Assembly (NCBI GenBank): GCA_937965695.1 | Contig: CALCKW010000005.1 | Coordinates: 1-64,000 of the forward strand | Source: an uncultured Granulosicoccaceae bacterium | GTDB taxonomy: Bacteria > Pseudomonadota > Gammaproteobacteria > CALCKW01 | Length of the DNA: 64,000 nt | Direction of reading: 5' to 3' | In this document: one piece after another, positions 26,883-36,560 of the stretch | Layout of the letters: every line of letters begins with the position of its first letter | How positions within the stretch are numbered: the first letter of the stretch is position 1 | The notes under the pieces: generated by a model | The model's database searches: none | The model's input: the letters and a program-made list of their open reading frames with translations, nothing else | Told to the model about the DNA's origin: nothing | Position numbers and translations under genes: made by a program

Positions 26883-28907
26883 ATGCCCGCCTCCTACCCT
26901 CAGCTAACCGCACCGCTAAAAATCGGCTCGCACACGCTACGCAACCGCATGATCATGGGTTCGATGCACACTGGCTTGGAGGATCGTTTCTGGCACCGGG
27001 ATAAACTGGCCGCCTTCTATGCCGAGCGGGCACGAGGTGGTATTGGCCTGATCATCACCGGTGGATTTAGTCCAAACATTCGAGGATGGCTCTTCCCCTT
27101 TGCCAGCGCTATGCTCACCCCTTTTGATGCCTACTCGCACCGAAAAGTGACGCGAGCTGTACACGAAGCAGACGGCAAAATATGTCTGCAACTGTTGCAC
27201 GCCGGCCGCTATGCTTACCATCCTTTTTCGCGTTCATCTAGCGCAAGCAAGGCACCGATTAATCCGTTTAAATCCAAGGCACTCAGTACCAGCGCCGTTC
27301 GCAAGACAATCAAGCACTTTGCACGTGCGGCAAAGCTCGCCAAATCAGCAGGCTACGATGGTGTAGAAATCATGGGTAGCGAAGGCTACCTTATCAATCA
27401 GTTTACGGCGCCCGCAACCAACAAGCGCACTGACGAATACGGTGGCAGCATTGAGAACCGCCACCGATTTCCGGTTGAAATTGTCGCGGCTGTTCGAGAG
27501 GCCTGCGGCCCTGACTTTATGATTATCTACCGGATCTCAGTTGTTGATCTAGTGCCTAATGGATCTACCGCCAGTGAGATTTTGCAGTTAGCAAAAGCCG
27601 TCGAGACCGCTGGCGCCAATATGTTTAATTCGGGCATCGGCTGGCACGAAGCGCGTGTACCAACGATTGTGACGTCAGTGCCCCGCGCGGCTTTTAGCGA
27701 AGCAACTGCTGCCGTTAAAGCGGCAGTGGCTATTCCAGTGGCCGCTTCCAATCGTATTAATACACCTGAAATTGCAGAAGATATTCTTAAGTGTGGTCAA
27801 GCAGACCTAGTTGCCATGGCGAGGCCCTTGCTAGCAGACGCGCAGTTTGCAAATAAAGCCATTGAGGGCCGCAGTGACGAGATCAATATTTGTATCGCCT
27901 GCAACCAAGCCTGTCTGGACCATACATTTACAAACAAGCGCGCTACGTGCATGGTAAATCCGCAAGCCTGTCACGAGACTGAGTTGCTTTACCCAAAAGC
28001 GGAAAAATCAAAGCGAGTGGCTGTTGTAGGTGCAGGTCCCGCAGGAATGTCTTGCGCTATTACCGCAGCCCAGCGCGGCCACAAGGTCAGCCTATTCGAA
28101 CGCAGAGCTCGCATTGGCGGGCAATTTGCGCTTGCATCTCAGGTGCCTGGCAAAGAAGAGTTCGTTCACAGCATCGCTTACTACGAACGTCAACTGCACA
28201 TCTGTGGCATCAACGTGCAACTCAACACAGAAGCCAATTTAGAATCACTAAAAGGTCATTACGACGAAATCGTCATCGCCACTGGTGTTGCGCCACGCAT
28301 TCCAAATATTCCAGGTATTGATCACCCTAAAGCCATTACCTATGCACAACTTCTCAATGGCTCCGCCACCGCCGGAGAACGAGTAGCAATCATAGGTGCC
28401 GGTGGAATTGGCTTTGATGTCGCCACCTACTTGAGTGAAGCAAAGCCCTCTGCCACCGAAGACAAAGACAGATGGTTACAACACTGGGGCGTAGATTTAA
28501 CGGGCGAAACACGGGGCGCGCTGACAGAGCCCGAGCCTGAGCCTGTAGAGCGGCGGATCTGGTTGCTACAGCGCAAGGAAGGCAAACTGGGCAGAGGCCT
28601 TGGGAAAACAACCGGCTGGGTCCACAGAGAACACATCAAACGGCGCGGAGTGGAGCAGTACGACAACTGCGAATACACAAAGATCGACGATCAAGGCTTG
28701 CACATTCTGCGTGACGGTGTGGCTGAAATTCTAGAAGTCGATACCGTGGTGATATGCGCCGGACAAGAGTCGCAGAGAAGCCTCTTTGATCAAAACAATC
28801 CAGAACAACAACCCCATTGGCACATTGTCGGTGGAGCAAAGCTGGCGGGGGAGCTGGATGCAAAACGCGCTATTCGCGAAGGCGCGGTGCTAGCCGCGAC
28901 TTTATAG
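26883..28907 (+). CDS. fadH: 2,4-dienoyl-CoA reductase (NADPH)
   Basis: A three-part flavoenzyme that reduces 2,4-dienoyl-CoA during beta-oxidation of unsaturated fatty acids. The N-terminal Old-Yellow-Enzyme barrel has NRMIMGSMHTGLED, HAGRYAYHP and GSEGYLINQFTAPATNKRTDEYGG. The 4Fe-4S ligands are in CIACNQACLDHTF. The C-terminal FAD and NADPH domains have VVGAGPAGMSCA and AIIGAGGIGFDVA. I chose the ATG at 26883 (674 residues, as in E. coli). The frame is open to ATG 26868 and TTG 26823, the latter inside the operator palindrome. The intergenic hairpin near 28960 follows the stop. Confidence 0.94.
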   Translation: MPASYPQLTAPLKIGSHTLRNRMIMGSMHTGLEDRFWHRDKLAAFYAERARGGIGLIITGGFSPNIRGWLFPFASAMLTPFDAYSHRKVTRAVHEADGKICLQLLHAGRYAYHPFSRSSSASKAPINPFKSKALSTSAVRKTIKHFARAAKLAKSAGYDGVEIMGSEGYLINQFTAPATNKRTDEYGGSIENRHRFPVEIVAAVREACGPDFMIIYRISVVDLVPNGSTASEILQLAKAVETAGANMFNSGIGWHEARVPTIVTSVPRAAFSEATAAVKAAVAIPVAASNRINTPEIAEDILKCGQADLVAMARPLLADAQFANKAIEGRSDEINICIACNQACLDHTFTNKRATCMVNPQACHETELLYPKAEKSKRVAVVGAGPAGMSCAITAAQRGHKVSLFERRARIGGQFALASQVPGKEEFVHSIAYYERQLHICGINVQLNTEANLESLKGHYDEIVIATGVAPRIPNIPGIDHPKAITYAQLLNGSATAGERVAIIGAGGIGFDVATYLSEAKPSATEDKDRWLQHWGVDLTGETRGALTEPEPEPVERRIWLLQRKEGKLGRGLGKTTGWVHREHIKRRGVEQYDNCEYTKIDDQGLHILRDGVAEILEVDTVVICAGQESQRSLFDQNNPEQQPHWHIVGGAKLAGELDAKRAIREGAVLAATL

Positions 28908-28950
28908 CTTGGCACGAGACGCCACCCTGCATAAGTACCAGTTCGGATTC

Positions 28951-28971
28951 TCGGAGGCATTGTGCCTCCGA
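28951..28971 (+). terminator. Hairpin between fadH and the megasynthase gene
   Basis: TCGGAGGCA-TTG-TGCCTCCGA is a perfect 9-bp stem with a three-base loop, 44 bases past the fadH stop. The downstream plus-strand sequence AGCTTTATA is only weakly T-rich. It lies between convergent genes. Confidence 0.6.
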
Positions 28972-28996
28972 AGCTTTATACCGTCTTGAGGTATTT

Positions 28997-31900
28997 CTAG
29001 CTAAGTACTTTGGCGGGCATAGCACTGACCCACTGCGGCTTACCAAGCTCGTCCTCGATCAAACGCACCTGAAAAGCCGAAGGCTGCACAGCAATAACAT
29101 CCATATTCGCCGAACTGTCTGATGCCTGCACGCCCTGCTTCGGCTTCTGCATCGTCTGCGCAGTTGACGGCAATGCGGAACTCCGCTCAGCCAAATTGTT
29201 ATCTAAAGGTTTAGGGCTACTCTGACCGCGCTTTTTTCTAAAGCTCTCTAATTGCATTTGAATCAGCTGTAATTGTTGAGTCACTAATGCTAACTGTTGA
29301 TGCAACAGCTCTTCATAGTCTTCACTCATTTCTACTGCTGGATTTATTTGGCTGGTAGATGTAGAAACGGGCTGTGCTGTTGCTAGCGCCGCTGAAGGTT
29401 GGTCAACTTGTGCAACCGGAATCGCAGGCGCTGCAGGGATTAGCGATTCGGGCATCTCTTCCAATAAGTGTTTCGAAAGAGCATTTATGGTGCTTTCGTT
29501 CTCCAGTAGGCGTCTATAGCCCACCTCTACACCAAAAGTCTTTTTTAGCGAATTACTGACCCGTATCAAAAACAACGAGTCCATACCAAGCGATATAAAA
29601 GTCTCATTGAATTCACTGTCACTGATGTCCAATCCAGAGGACTCACACAACAAAGAATGTAGAGCGACTTTAAGCCTTTCCAGCGGGCTTGTAATTTCTG
29701 CCACAACCGTTGCTTGGATCGGTTCCGAAGCCTGTAGCTGTAACTCTGGGGCAACTTCAACCAACCCTTCTTGTCGTACAGCATGTGCTGCAAGCCAATG
29801 GCGGTGTTTGTCAAAAACGTAGCCAGGCAAACTGATCACTTGTCTCGAAGATGGCGATTGAATAGTTTTCCAATCCAATGACACACCAGCTTGCCATAGA
29901 CGCCCAAGCGTGCTCAATACAGCCTGAACCTCACGCTGATTTTCCGCTGTATCTGCAAGACTAGCGAGTGCTATTTGCTTATTGCGATCAGTCGCCTGCT
30001 GCTTAGCCAATGTGCTAAGAGTAGCGCGAGGCCCCAACTCGAGTAACAGATAATTTTTGTTTTCCCACAGACTGGAAACGCTTTCTGCAAAGCGTACAGG
30101 GTTGCGTAACTGTTCTGTCCAGTAGTTAGGATCAGCCACTCGGCTGTTACTGAGCCAATCACAATCGGCCGTGGACATCATAGGAACAGTGCCGGCTTGC
30201 CGACTGACGGAGCCCACCAACTCAGCAAACGACTCAACCATTGGGTCCATCATAGGCGAATGAAAGGCATGTGAAGTGTGCAGCTGGCGACAATCAATAC
30301 TCTGCGCCTGGCAAACCTCGGTAAAGGCTGCGATGGCGCCATCGGTTCCTGCAACGACTAACGCTTTGGCACCATTGATCGCTGCGATCGTAACGCCATT
30401 AGATGCTAGCGCGTGAAATTCATCCACCGTGCATCGAATACTCAGCATAGAGCCACTAGCTAATGCTTGCATCATAGCGCCACGTCGGGCCACAAGCATC
30501 AGCGCATCTTGCAAGCTAAAAACACCTGCTAGATGTGCGGCAGCAAACTCGCCAATGCTATGACCGATTACGGCTGCCGGTTTCAAACCCCAAGATTGCC
30601 ACAACTCTCCCAGCGCATAAGCAGTCACAAAAAGCGACGGCTGAGTGTAGCGGGTTTCATCAATCAGAGCCTGCGCTCGTGGCAGCTCATCGCCGGTGGC
30701 CAGAAGCAATTGACGGATATCCATACCCAACTCCGGCAACAGCAGATCAGCACATCGATCGACCGCCTGTTTGTAAACCGGCTCCTCAGCATAGAGATTA
30801 CTTCCCATACCAGCATATTGACTACCCTGCCCCGGGTACATAAAGGCCACCCCTTCAGGTGCTTCTTTTAACTGGGTGGTAGCACTGTGTTGGGCTTGCA
30901 GCTCGGACATTCTTAGGCCTGCATCGTCTTGGCTGGCAACAACAAAACGGCGCCATCCAAAGTGCTTGCGCCCATTCAACAAGGTGTGGGCTACATCGCG
31001 CAAGCGAGGCTTTTCCTCTCTTAGGTGTTGCGCCAGTGCCTCTGTCGTAGCATTCAAAGCTTCTTCTGACTTAGCCGACACCAACAGCAGCTCATGCGAC
31101 CGGGAATCATCCACAACGGAATCAGCGGCTATGAACTCTTCCAATAGGGTGTGAGCGTTAGTACCACCAACCCCAAAGGAGCTAACACCTGCGCGTCGCG
31201 GGTGATCAGTCTCTGTCCAAGCCTGTCGCTCAAGTGCCGGATAAAACGGTGTCTTCTCAAAATTGATGGCAGGGTTGATCGACTTGCAATGCAAGGTAGG
31301 CACGATTTCTCGGTGATACAAACTCAAGGCAGCCTTGATCACACCAGCCACACCGGCGGCAGCCGTTAGATGTCCCATGTTGCTCTTTATCGAGCCTATC
31401 GCACAAAACTGCTTTTTATCGGTGAACTGATCAAAGGCCTTCTTTAAACCCTCAACTTCGATAGGGTCACCTACAGGTGTTGCAGTTCCGTGTGCTTCAA
31501 GATAGCAGACTGTCTCTGCAGGCACGCCACTTTGGCGCAGCGCCGCTTCTACAACTGCCGATTGACCAACGCTCGACGGTGCCATGAAGCTCATTTTTCC
31601 GCCACCGTCGTTATTGGTGGCCGCTGCTTTGATAACAGCGTAGATGCGATCACCATCCGCAATAGCGCCTTCAACACGCTTGAGTACAACAGCACCTACA
31701 CCGTCACTAAATGCTGTCCCGGTCGCATCGGCAGAAAAGGTTCTTGTGCTGCCATCGCGGCTAAAGACACCTCCCTCTTGATACTGCTCACCACTAAGAA
31801 CCGGTGAAGTTATCGAGGCAGCGCCGGCCACAGCAACATCACAATGCCCCAATTGCAAAGCAGCTGTCGCCTGCGCAATCGCAACCATCGAAGTCGAACA

Positions 31901-34819
31901 TGCTGTGTGGACTGAAATTGCTGGCCCTCTAAGATTAAATTTATAAGCGACACGCGTGGCAACATAGTCTTTCTCACTGGCCACTTTTAACTGCAAATCA
32001 CCCATGTTTTCCATCAGACGGTTGTGAGCCATCACGTTGTTGGTGTGGTAGGTGTTGTAGTAAGTGCCCGCGTAAACGCCGACTAAGCCATCGATTTGAT
32101 CAGGCACCATGCCTGCGTCTTCAAAAGCATGCCATGAGGTTTGTAGAAACAAACGCTGCTGCGGATCAGTGATAGCCGCTTCGTTGGGATTCATACCAAA
32201 AAATGTGTGATCAAAGCAGTCGAAATTTTCAACAATACCGCGTGCTCTCACGTAGCTCGGATCGTCGATCAAATGGGCCGGTATTGACGCCGCCAATTCT
32301 TCCCGGCTAAAACGACTGATGGATTCCACACCATTCTGTAGGTTACTCCAGAATTTAGTTAAATCGTTGGCGCCAGGCATGTGCACGGCCATGCCAACAA
32401 TAGCGATATCTTGCCCGCTCCTGTTTTTAGAACTTGAAGCAGAGCTCTGTGTCCCAGCTACATCATGCACTTTATTCTCAACGAAGTCAGACCATGCTTG
32501 CAAATTAGAGTTTGCAAAAAAATCGACTATATTGTGCGATGAGCCCTGAGCCGCATTAAAACGCTCGACATATTGCAGCGCCAGCATGGAGGTGCCGCCC
32601 TGCTCAAAAAAACTAACGGTGGGGTCGCAGTCAGGCAGGCTAAGCAATTGCAACCAAATGTTCTTGGCCGCTTCGCGCGAATTTTCAGATGACGCACTAG
32701 CGCTCTTAGTCGAGATTGCATCCTTATCACGCAGTCCAGATACAATAGGCGGTAGCGCCTTGCGATCCAGTTTACCGTTAGGATTTAGAGGCACGGAGTC
32801 TAGCTCAGTCCACGCAACAGGGACCATGTAAGCCGGTAATTTGTCTGACATATGTGCTTTCAGCGCTACAATGTCTAACGCTTTAGAGTCTTTCATCAAA
32901 CACCAAGCGGCGAGCATTTTTCCACCGTCGCTTGTCTCGTGCACGCCGACCACTCCACGCTGAACATCTTCACAGGTAGACAACACTGCCTCAACTTCAC
33001 CCAATTCGATGCGATAGCCGTTTACCTTGACCTGCCCATCAAGGCGCGAGAAATATTCTAGATTTCCATCGACCTGAAGGCGAACAGCATCGCCTGTGCG
33101 GTAGAAATTCACGCCGTCTTCTTCAATAAATTGAACTGTATTGAGATCTTCGCGATTATTGTATCCGCGTGTAACACCTGGCCCGCCTATCCACAATTCT
33201 CCAGTGACCCCTGTCGGTACGGGTCGACCAAGCGCATTGCGCACACTGACGCGGTAGTTTGGCAGCGGACGACCGATGTGAATAAATTCATTGGCGTCTG
33301 TCAATTGGCAGCAGGTCGCATAGACCGTGGTCTCTGTAGGGCCATAAAAATTCCACAGCTCCCTGACCCGCTCAAGCATTGGGCCCAACAACTGACGCGG
33401 GAACGGCTCGCCTGCCGTTATTGCAAGTAGGTCTTGCCCCTCCCAGCCCGACTCTACAAGCAGGCGCCAAGTAGACGGCGTCGCGTGCATCATCCCTATA
33501 TTTTCACGTTTAATTAGCGCAGCCAACGCAACGGGGTTTGTCGCCTCAGCACGACTGGCCACAACAACACAGCCACCTTCCAATAGCGCACAGTAGATTT
33601 CAGCACTAGAAACGTCAAAACACATCGACGCGAGCGTCAGCGCTCGAGTGGATTTGTCCACTTTCAACGCATCAATCTGGCTGTGCATATAGAGTGAAAC
33701 GTTGCGATGATTTACCAAAACACCTTTTGGTTTTCCAGTGCTGCCAGAGGTGTATATGAGATAGATGTCGTCTTCAGCAGAAACTTCTACGGGTAGCGCG
33801 TCGGATTTTTCCTGCTGCAATTGCTCGTCGAGTGAATCAATGAGGATTGGCTGAATAGAATTGCCCTCAATGATCGGCAACAACTTGCTCTCACTGATAA
33901 CTAGTGCAACGTGAGAGTCATCGACAATATATTGGATACGATCCGCAGGATAACTGGGGTCAAGTGGAATGTAGGCAGCGCCAGTTTTCATGACACCTAA
34001 CATGGCAAGCACCATGCGCTCGCTTCGTTCAACAAAGATACCCACACGCTGCCCTTTGCGCGCTCCTTTTTCACTCAAATAGTGAGCAAATTGGTTAGTG
34101 CGTTCATCCAGTTCACGATAGCTTAAAACGACATCACCAAACCTAAGCGCTTCAGCATCAGGGGTTCTTGCTGCTTGCTCTGTAAATTGTTGATGAATGG
34201 GCTTTTGCCCATAGTACTCAACGTTCAGCGTATTTATTTTTGCCATGTGATCCGCATCGGCCTGCGAATACATACTATGTTCACTCACGGCTCCAGCTGG
34301 GGCGAGACGTGAAGACGCAGCTAGCGCAGCAAACGAACGCAGACGGTAATCGGCCCCAACGGCATCAAAATGATGTTGAGAAAAACTGGCGAGCAAAGCA
34401 CCATGCTGACTGCGGCCAACAAAAAAAATGAAATCCAAGCCCTCTGTGGATAGTGCTTCTGGCGCTACATCATCCAGGACAACAGCAAAGCTCAAACCAG
34501 GCGCATCGACGCTGCTGGGTTCAGGCAAGCTCACTTGTTCAATCTGATCGAAAGCAAGTTCAGGTGAGATATGGAATGCGCAGGGCAGCCAAACACCGTT
34601 TTCATAACAATGAATCACAGGCTGCCAATCACCACTGCACAGAGCGACGTATAGCGCAACCAACGCAGGCATATTCGGATGTGCTGCATCAAGGGGTAGT
34701 TCAATCTGACCCCAGCTGCTAAGCACGGGCAACGTCTGCCCTACCCTGAGCTTGTCAGAAGGCATATCGACGACGTAACGCTTGGACTTAGTCATATTCA
34801 TTGGTTTGACGTATCTCAA
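28997..34819 (-). CDS. Hybrid NRPS-PKS megasynthase, A-PCP-KS-AT-ACP
   Basis: A 1940-residue protein. Residues 1-195 are an unrecognised N-terminal region. The adenylation domain (about 205-690) has YTSGSTGKPKG, NFYGPTETT, YRTGD and NGKLDRK (Lys683). The first carrier has GGTS (Ser744). The ketosynthase (about 803-1228) has TACSTS (Cys974), EAHGT (His1110) and NMGH (His1150). The acyltransferase has GHSIGE (Ser1421) and HAFH (1517-1520), the malonyl-type motif. The second carrier has LGMDSL (Ser1748). A likely coiled coil (1831-1862) and a Ser/Pro-rich tail follow. No condensation, ketoreductase, methyltransferase or thioesterase domain is visible. Prediction: one amino acid is loaded and extended once with malonate, leaving a beta-keto product on the last carrier; release is unexplained. 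The start at 34819 is TTG; ATGs at 34801 and 34795 are alternatives. Confidence 0.9.
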   Translation of the reverse strand: MRYVKPMNMTKSKRYVVDMPSDKLRVGQTLPVLSSWGQIELPLDAAHPNMPALVALYVALCSGDWQPVIHCYENGVWLPCAFHISPELAFDQIEQVSLPEPSSVDAPGLSFAVVLDDVAPEALSTEGLDFIFFVGRSQHGALLASFSQHHFDAVGADYRLRSFAALAASSRLAPAGAVSEHSMYSQADADHMAKINTLNVEYYGQKPIHQQFTEQAARTPDAEALRFGDVVLSYRELDERTNQFAHYLSEKGARKGQRVGIFVERSERMVLAMLGVMKTGAAYIPLDPSYPADRIQYIVDDSHVALVISESKLLPIIEGNSIQPILIDSLDEQLQQEKSDALPVEVSAEDDIYLIYTSGSTGKPKGVLVNHRNVSLYMHSQIDALKVDKSTRALTLASMCFDVSSAEIYCALLEGGCVVVASRAEATNPVALAALIKRENIGMMHATPSTWRLLVESGWEGQDLLAITAGEPFPRQLLGPMLERVRELWNFYGPTETTVYATCCQLTDANEFIHIGRPLPNYRVSVRNALGRPVPTGVTGELWIGGPGVTRGYNNREDLNTVQFIEEDGVNFYRTGDAVRLQVDGNLEYFSRLDGQVKVNGYRIELGEVEAVLSTCEDVQRGVVGVHETSDGGKMLAAWCLMKDSKALDIVALKAHMSDKLPAYMVPVAWTELDSVPLNPNGKLDRKALPPIVSGLRDKDAISTKSASASSENSREAAKNIWLQLLSLPDCDPTVSFFEQGGTSMLALQYVERFNAAQGSSHNIVDFFANSNLQAWSDFVENKVHDVAGTQSSASSSKNRSGQDIAIVGMAVHMPGANDLTKFWSNLQNGVESISRFSREELAASIPAHLIDDPSYVRARGIVENFDCFDHTFFGMNPNEAAITDPQQRLFLQTSWHAFEDAGMVPDQIDGLVGVYAGTYYNTYHTNNVMAHNRLMENMGDLQLKVASEKDYVATRVAYKFNLRGPAISVHTACSTSMVAIAQATAALQLGHCDVAVAGAASITSPVLSGEQYQEGGVFSRDGSTRTFSADATGTAFSDGVGAVVLKRVEGAIADGDRIYAVIKAAATNNDGGGKMSFMAPSSVGQSAVVEAALRQSGVPAETVCYLEAHGTATPVGDPIEVEGLKKAFDQFTDKKQFCAIGSIKSNMGHLTAAAGVAGVIKAALSLYHREIVPTLHCKSINPAINFEKTPFYPALERQAWTETDHPRRAGVSSFGVGGTNAHTLLEEFIAADSVVDDSRSHELLLVSAKSEEALNATTEALAQHLREEKPRLRDVAHTLLNGRKHFGWRRFVVASQDDAGLRMSELQAQHSATTQLKEAPEGVAFMYPGQGSQYAGMGSNLYAEEPVYKQAVDRCADLLLPELGMDIRQLLLATGDELPRAQALIDETRYTQPSLFVTAYALGELWQSWGLKPAAVIGHSIGEFAAAHLAGVFSLQDALMLVARRGAMMQALASGSMLSIRCTVDEFHALASNGVTIAAINGAKALVVAGTDGAIAAFTEVCQAQSIDCRQLHTSHAFHSPMMDPMVESFAELVGSVSRQAGTVPMMSTADCDWLSNSRVADPNYWTEQLRNPVRFAESVSSLWENKNYLLLELGPRATLSTLAKQQATDRNKQIALASLADTAENQREVQAVLSTLGRLWQAGVSLDWKTIQSPSSRQVISLPGYVFDKHRHWLAAHAVRQEGLVEVAPELQLQASEPIQATVVAEITSPLERLKVALHSLLCESSGLDISDSEFNETFISLGMDSLFLIRVSNSLKKTFGVEVGYRRLLENESTINALSKHLLEEMPESLIPAAPAIPVAQVDQPSAALATAQPVSTSTSQINPAVEMSEDYEELLHQQLALVTQQLQLIQMQLESFRKKRGQSSPKPLDNNLAERSSALPSTAQTMQKPKQGVQASDSSANMDVIAVQPSAFQVRLIEDELGKPQWVSAMPAKVLS

Positions 34820-35309
34820 AAACAGATTTTCACGTTGAATTCCGGTGGAAACAAACCCTTAGGTAAATTGAAAACAGCTAATCCTAAGAATGGTGCCAGT
34901 GCCATTAGTCGAACAAAACCAATGGCTAGGCCGTGAATTGTGCACTAATTGCTTGGACCAGAACCGAATACAGCGCACATATCAATCGCCCAACGCATTT
35001 TAACAGGGCTTGAATTGACAAACGCACGAACAATTTAGGAAGAAACAAGTTGCAGAGTGGTTGGATGTACAGAGAAAACCAGCGCGAGAAAAGCGGGCGT
35101 GTAACATAAACGATACAAATGAAAACGGCCCCAGATAGGGGCCGTAGAGAAGCATCATTACTTTAAATATTTTTTGATAACATCAGCCACCTAACCGGTG
35201 TTTCCAAAAACGTAAGCAGACCACTTTAGATTCCGTGTGGCTCTAATCACTGAGGCCGTATACTTCCATTGAAGTACTTGACGCCTGAAGTACTTGATGC
35301 CGTCTAGGT
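34820..35309. other. Non-coding region upstream of the megasynthase gene
   Basis: About 490 bases with no credible gene. They hold the terminator of the transporter gene (35123-35147), short imperfect direct repeats of GAAGTACTTGA around 35270-35296, and presumably the megasynthase promoter to their left. The terminator means the megasynthase is probably transcribed on its own. Confidence 0.6.
35123..35147 (-). terminator. Rho-independent terminator after the SbmA-like gene
   Basis: On the minus strand ACGGCCCC-TATCT-GGGGCCGT is followed by TTTTCATTTG. The 8-bp GC-rich stem lies about 160 bases past the stop of the transporter gene. Confidence 0.8.
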
Positions 35310-36560
35310 TTAATGTCTTCCAAAATCGTAAATCCATTCTTTACGTTCTGGAACTGGTTGACCTGCAATATGCGACTCAAACAAGGCCAAACGTTTGTGA
35401 ATGGAAATCAGATCGATAATGACCGGCCAAGAATTGGCAAGGAACTGCAAAGACCCTTCCACTTTTCCAAAGGCCTGACTAACCTGCTGAAATAGACCAA
35501 ATGTTACTGCTCCTGCGATAATGGTCGGCCCCAATGCAATTAAGGTCAGAAAGTTGGAGAACTGAAGGTAGCCAAAGCGAAAGACGCCAAAATACAAGTA
35601 ATGGAAATACAGACGGAAGTAGTTTTTACGCAGACCATGGTATAGGTCTTGGATTGTCGGCGGATCACTCCTCTCCGCTTCATCCTCACCATAAACAAGC
35701 TCTTTTCTAAAAGATGCTTCTACTTTTTGGTTGTTGAATTCTAAGCCGGGCAATTTGATTCCGACTATCGCCATCAAAACAGTACCAAACACGGCAGAAC
35801 CGATGGCCACATAAACCAAGGCCCCATCGACGGCACCAAAAAAAGGTAATGCGGTTACGCGTTCTGACAACTCCAGCAGCAATGGCAAGAAGGCAATCAA
35901 CGTCATGATGGCATCGATCAAACCCTCTCCGAGAGACTCCATAATGCGAGCAAATCGCTGGGTGTCCTCTTGAACCCGTTGAGCAGCACCCTCTACTTTT
36001 CGCAGTGGTTGCCAGTAGTGCATGTAATAGTTAGTCATAGCAGTGCGCCAACGAAACAAGTAGTGTTTAGTAAAAAAACTGACCAAAACTAAAACACTGA
36101 TATTGACCATCAACACGGGTAAAACCGTTGTTAGCTGACTCCAGTACTCGTCTGCAGTGATTGAACCGGGCTCCGTCAGCGCCTTCTGAATCAAATCGTA
36201 AAAGCCGCCATACCAGTCGTTCATGAAGACCGACACTTGCACCGTAAAATAAGAAATAACGACAATCAATGTCGTGCCGCAGACCGCCCAGCGATACCAG
36301 CCATTACGTCCGTGCACAATCCACAGAAAAGGGAAGATCACACCAGCGCCTAAAATATACAGGTAGACCCATAGCTTCTCAGGCTTAAGAAAGGGTGGCC
36401 TCTCTCCTTCGACAATAGCCGGTGTGTATTGTGCAGCCCAGTCGAGCCCCGGCTGCCAACTCTCCACGCCTAGTCCAAACCACACGAACATCGCGAGCCC
36501 AGACCAAGCTGCAGCTGATAGAAAAAACCACTTAGGGTGTGGAAAAAATGATCGGAACAC
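35310..36560 (-). CDS. SbmA/BacA-family peptide transporter
   Basis: A 416-residue inner-membrane transporter with about seven or eight membrane helices. The start at GTG 36560 gives MFRSFFPHPKWFFLSA, which matches the N-terminus of the SbmA/BacA family by eye and has AGAGG six bases upstream. The frame is open 14 codons further, which looks spurious. Other family-like stretches are FYDLIQKAL, MTNYYMHYWQPLRKVEGAAQRVQEDT (17-20 residue core conserved) and GVFRFGYLQFS. SbmA/BacA proteins are proton-driven importers of peptides and peptide antibiotics and lack an ATPase domain, as here. The neighbouring megasynthase suggests handling of its product or of a related peptide; that is inference. Confidence 0.88.
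   Translation of the reverse strand: MFRSFFPHPKWFFLSAAAWSGLAMFVWFGLGVESWQPGLDWAAQYTPAIVEGERPPFLKPEKLWVYLYILGAGVIFPFLWIVHGRNGWYRWAVCGTTLIVVISYFTVQVSVFMNDWYGGFYDLIQKALTEPGSITADEYWSQLTTVLPVLMVNISVLVLVSFFTKHYLFRWRTAMTNYYMHYWQPLRKVEGAAQRVQEDTQRFARIMESLGEGLIDAIMTLIAFLPLLLELSERVTALPFFGAVDGALVYVAIGSAVFGTVLMAIVGIKLPGLEFNNQKVEASFRKELVYGEDEAERSDPPTIQDLYHGLRKNYFRLYFHYLYFGVFRFGYLQFSNFLTLIALGPTIIAGAVTFGLFQQVSQAFGKVEGSLQFLANSWPVIIDLISIHKRLALFESHIAGQPVPERKEWIYDFGRH

Noticed and set aside
35260..35300. Short direct repeats (GAAGTACTTGA) as a CRISPR-like or iteron array
   Set aside because: Only two or three imperfect copies with irregular spacing; not enough for any array.
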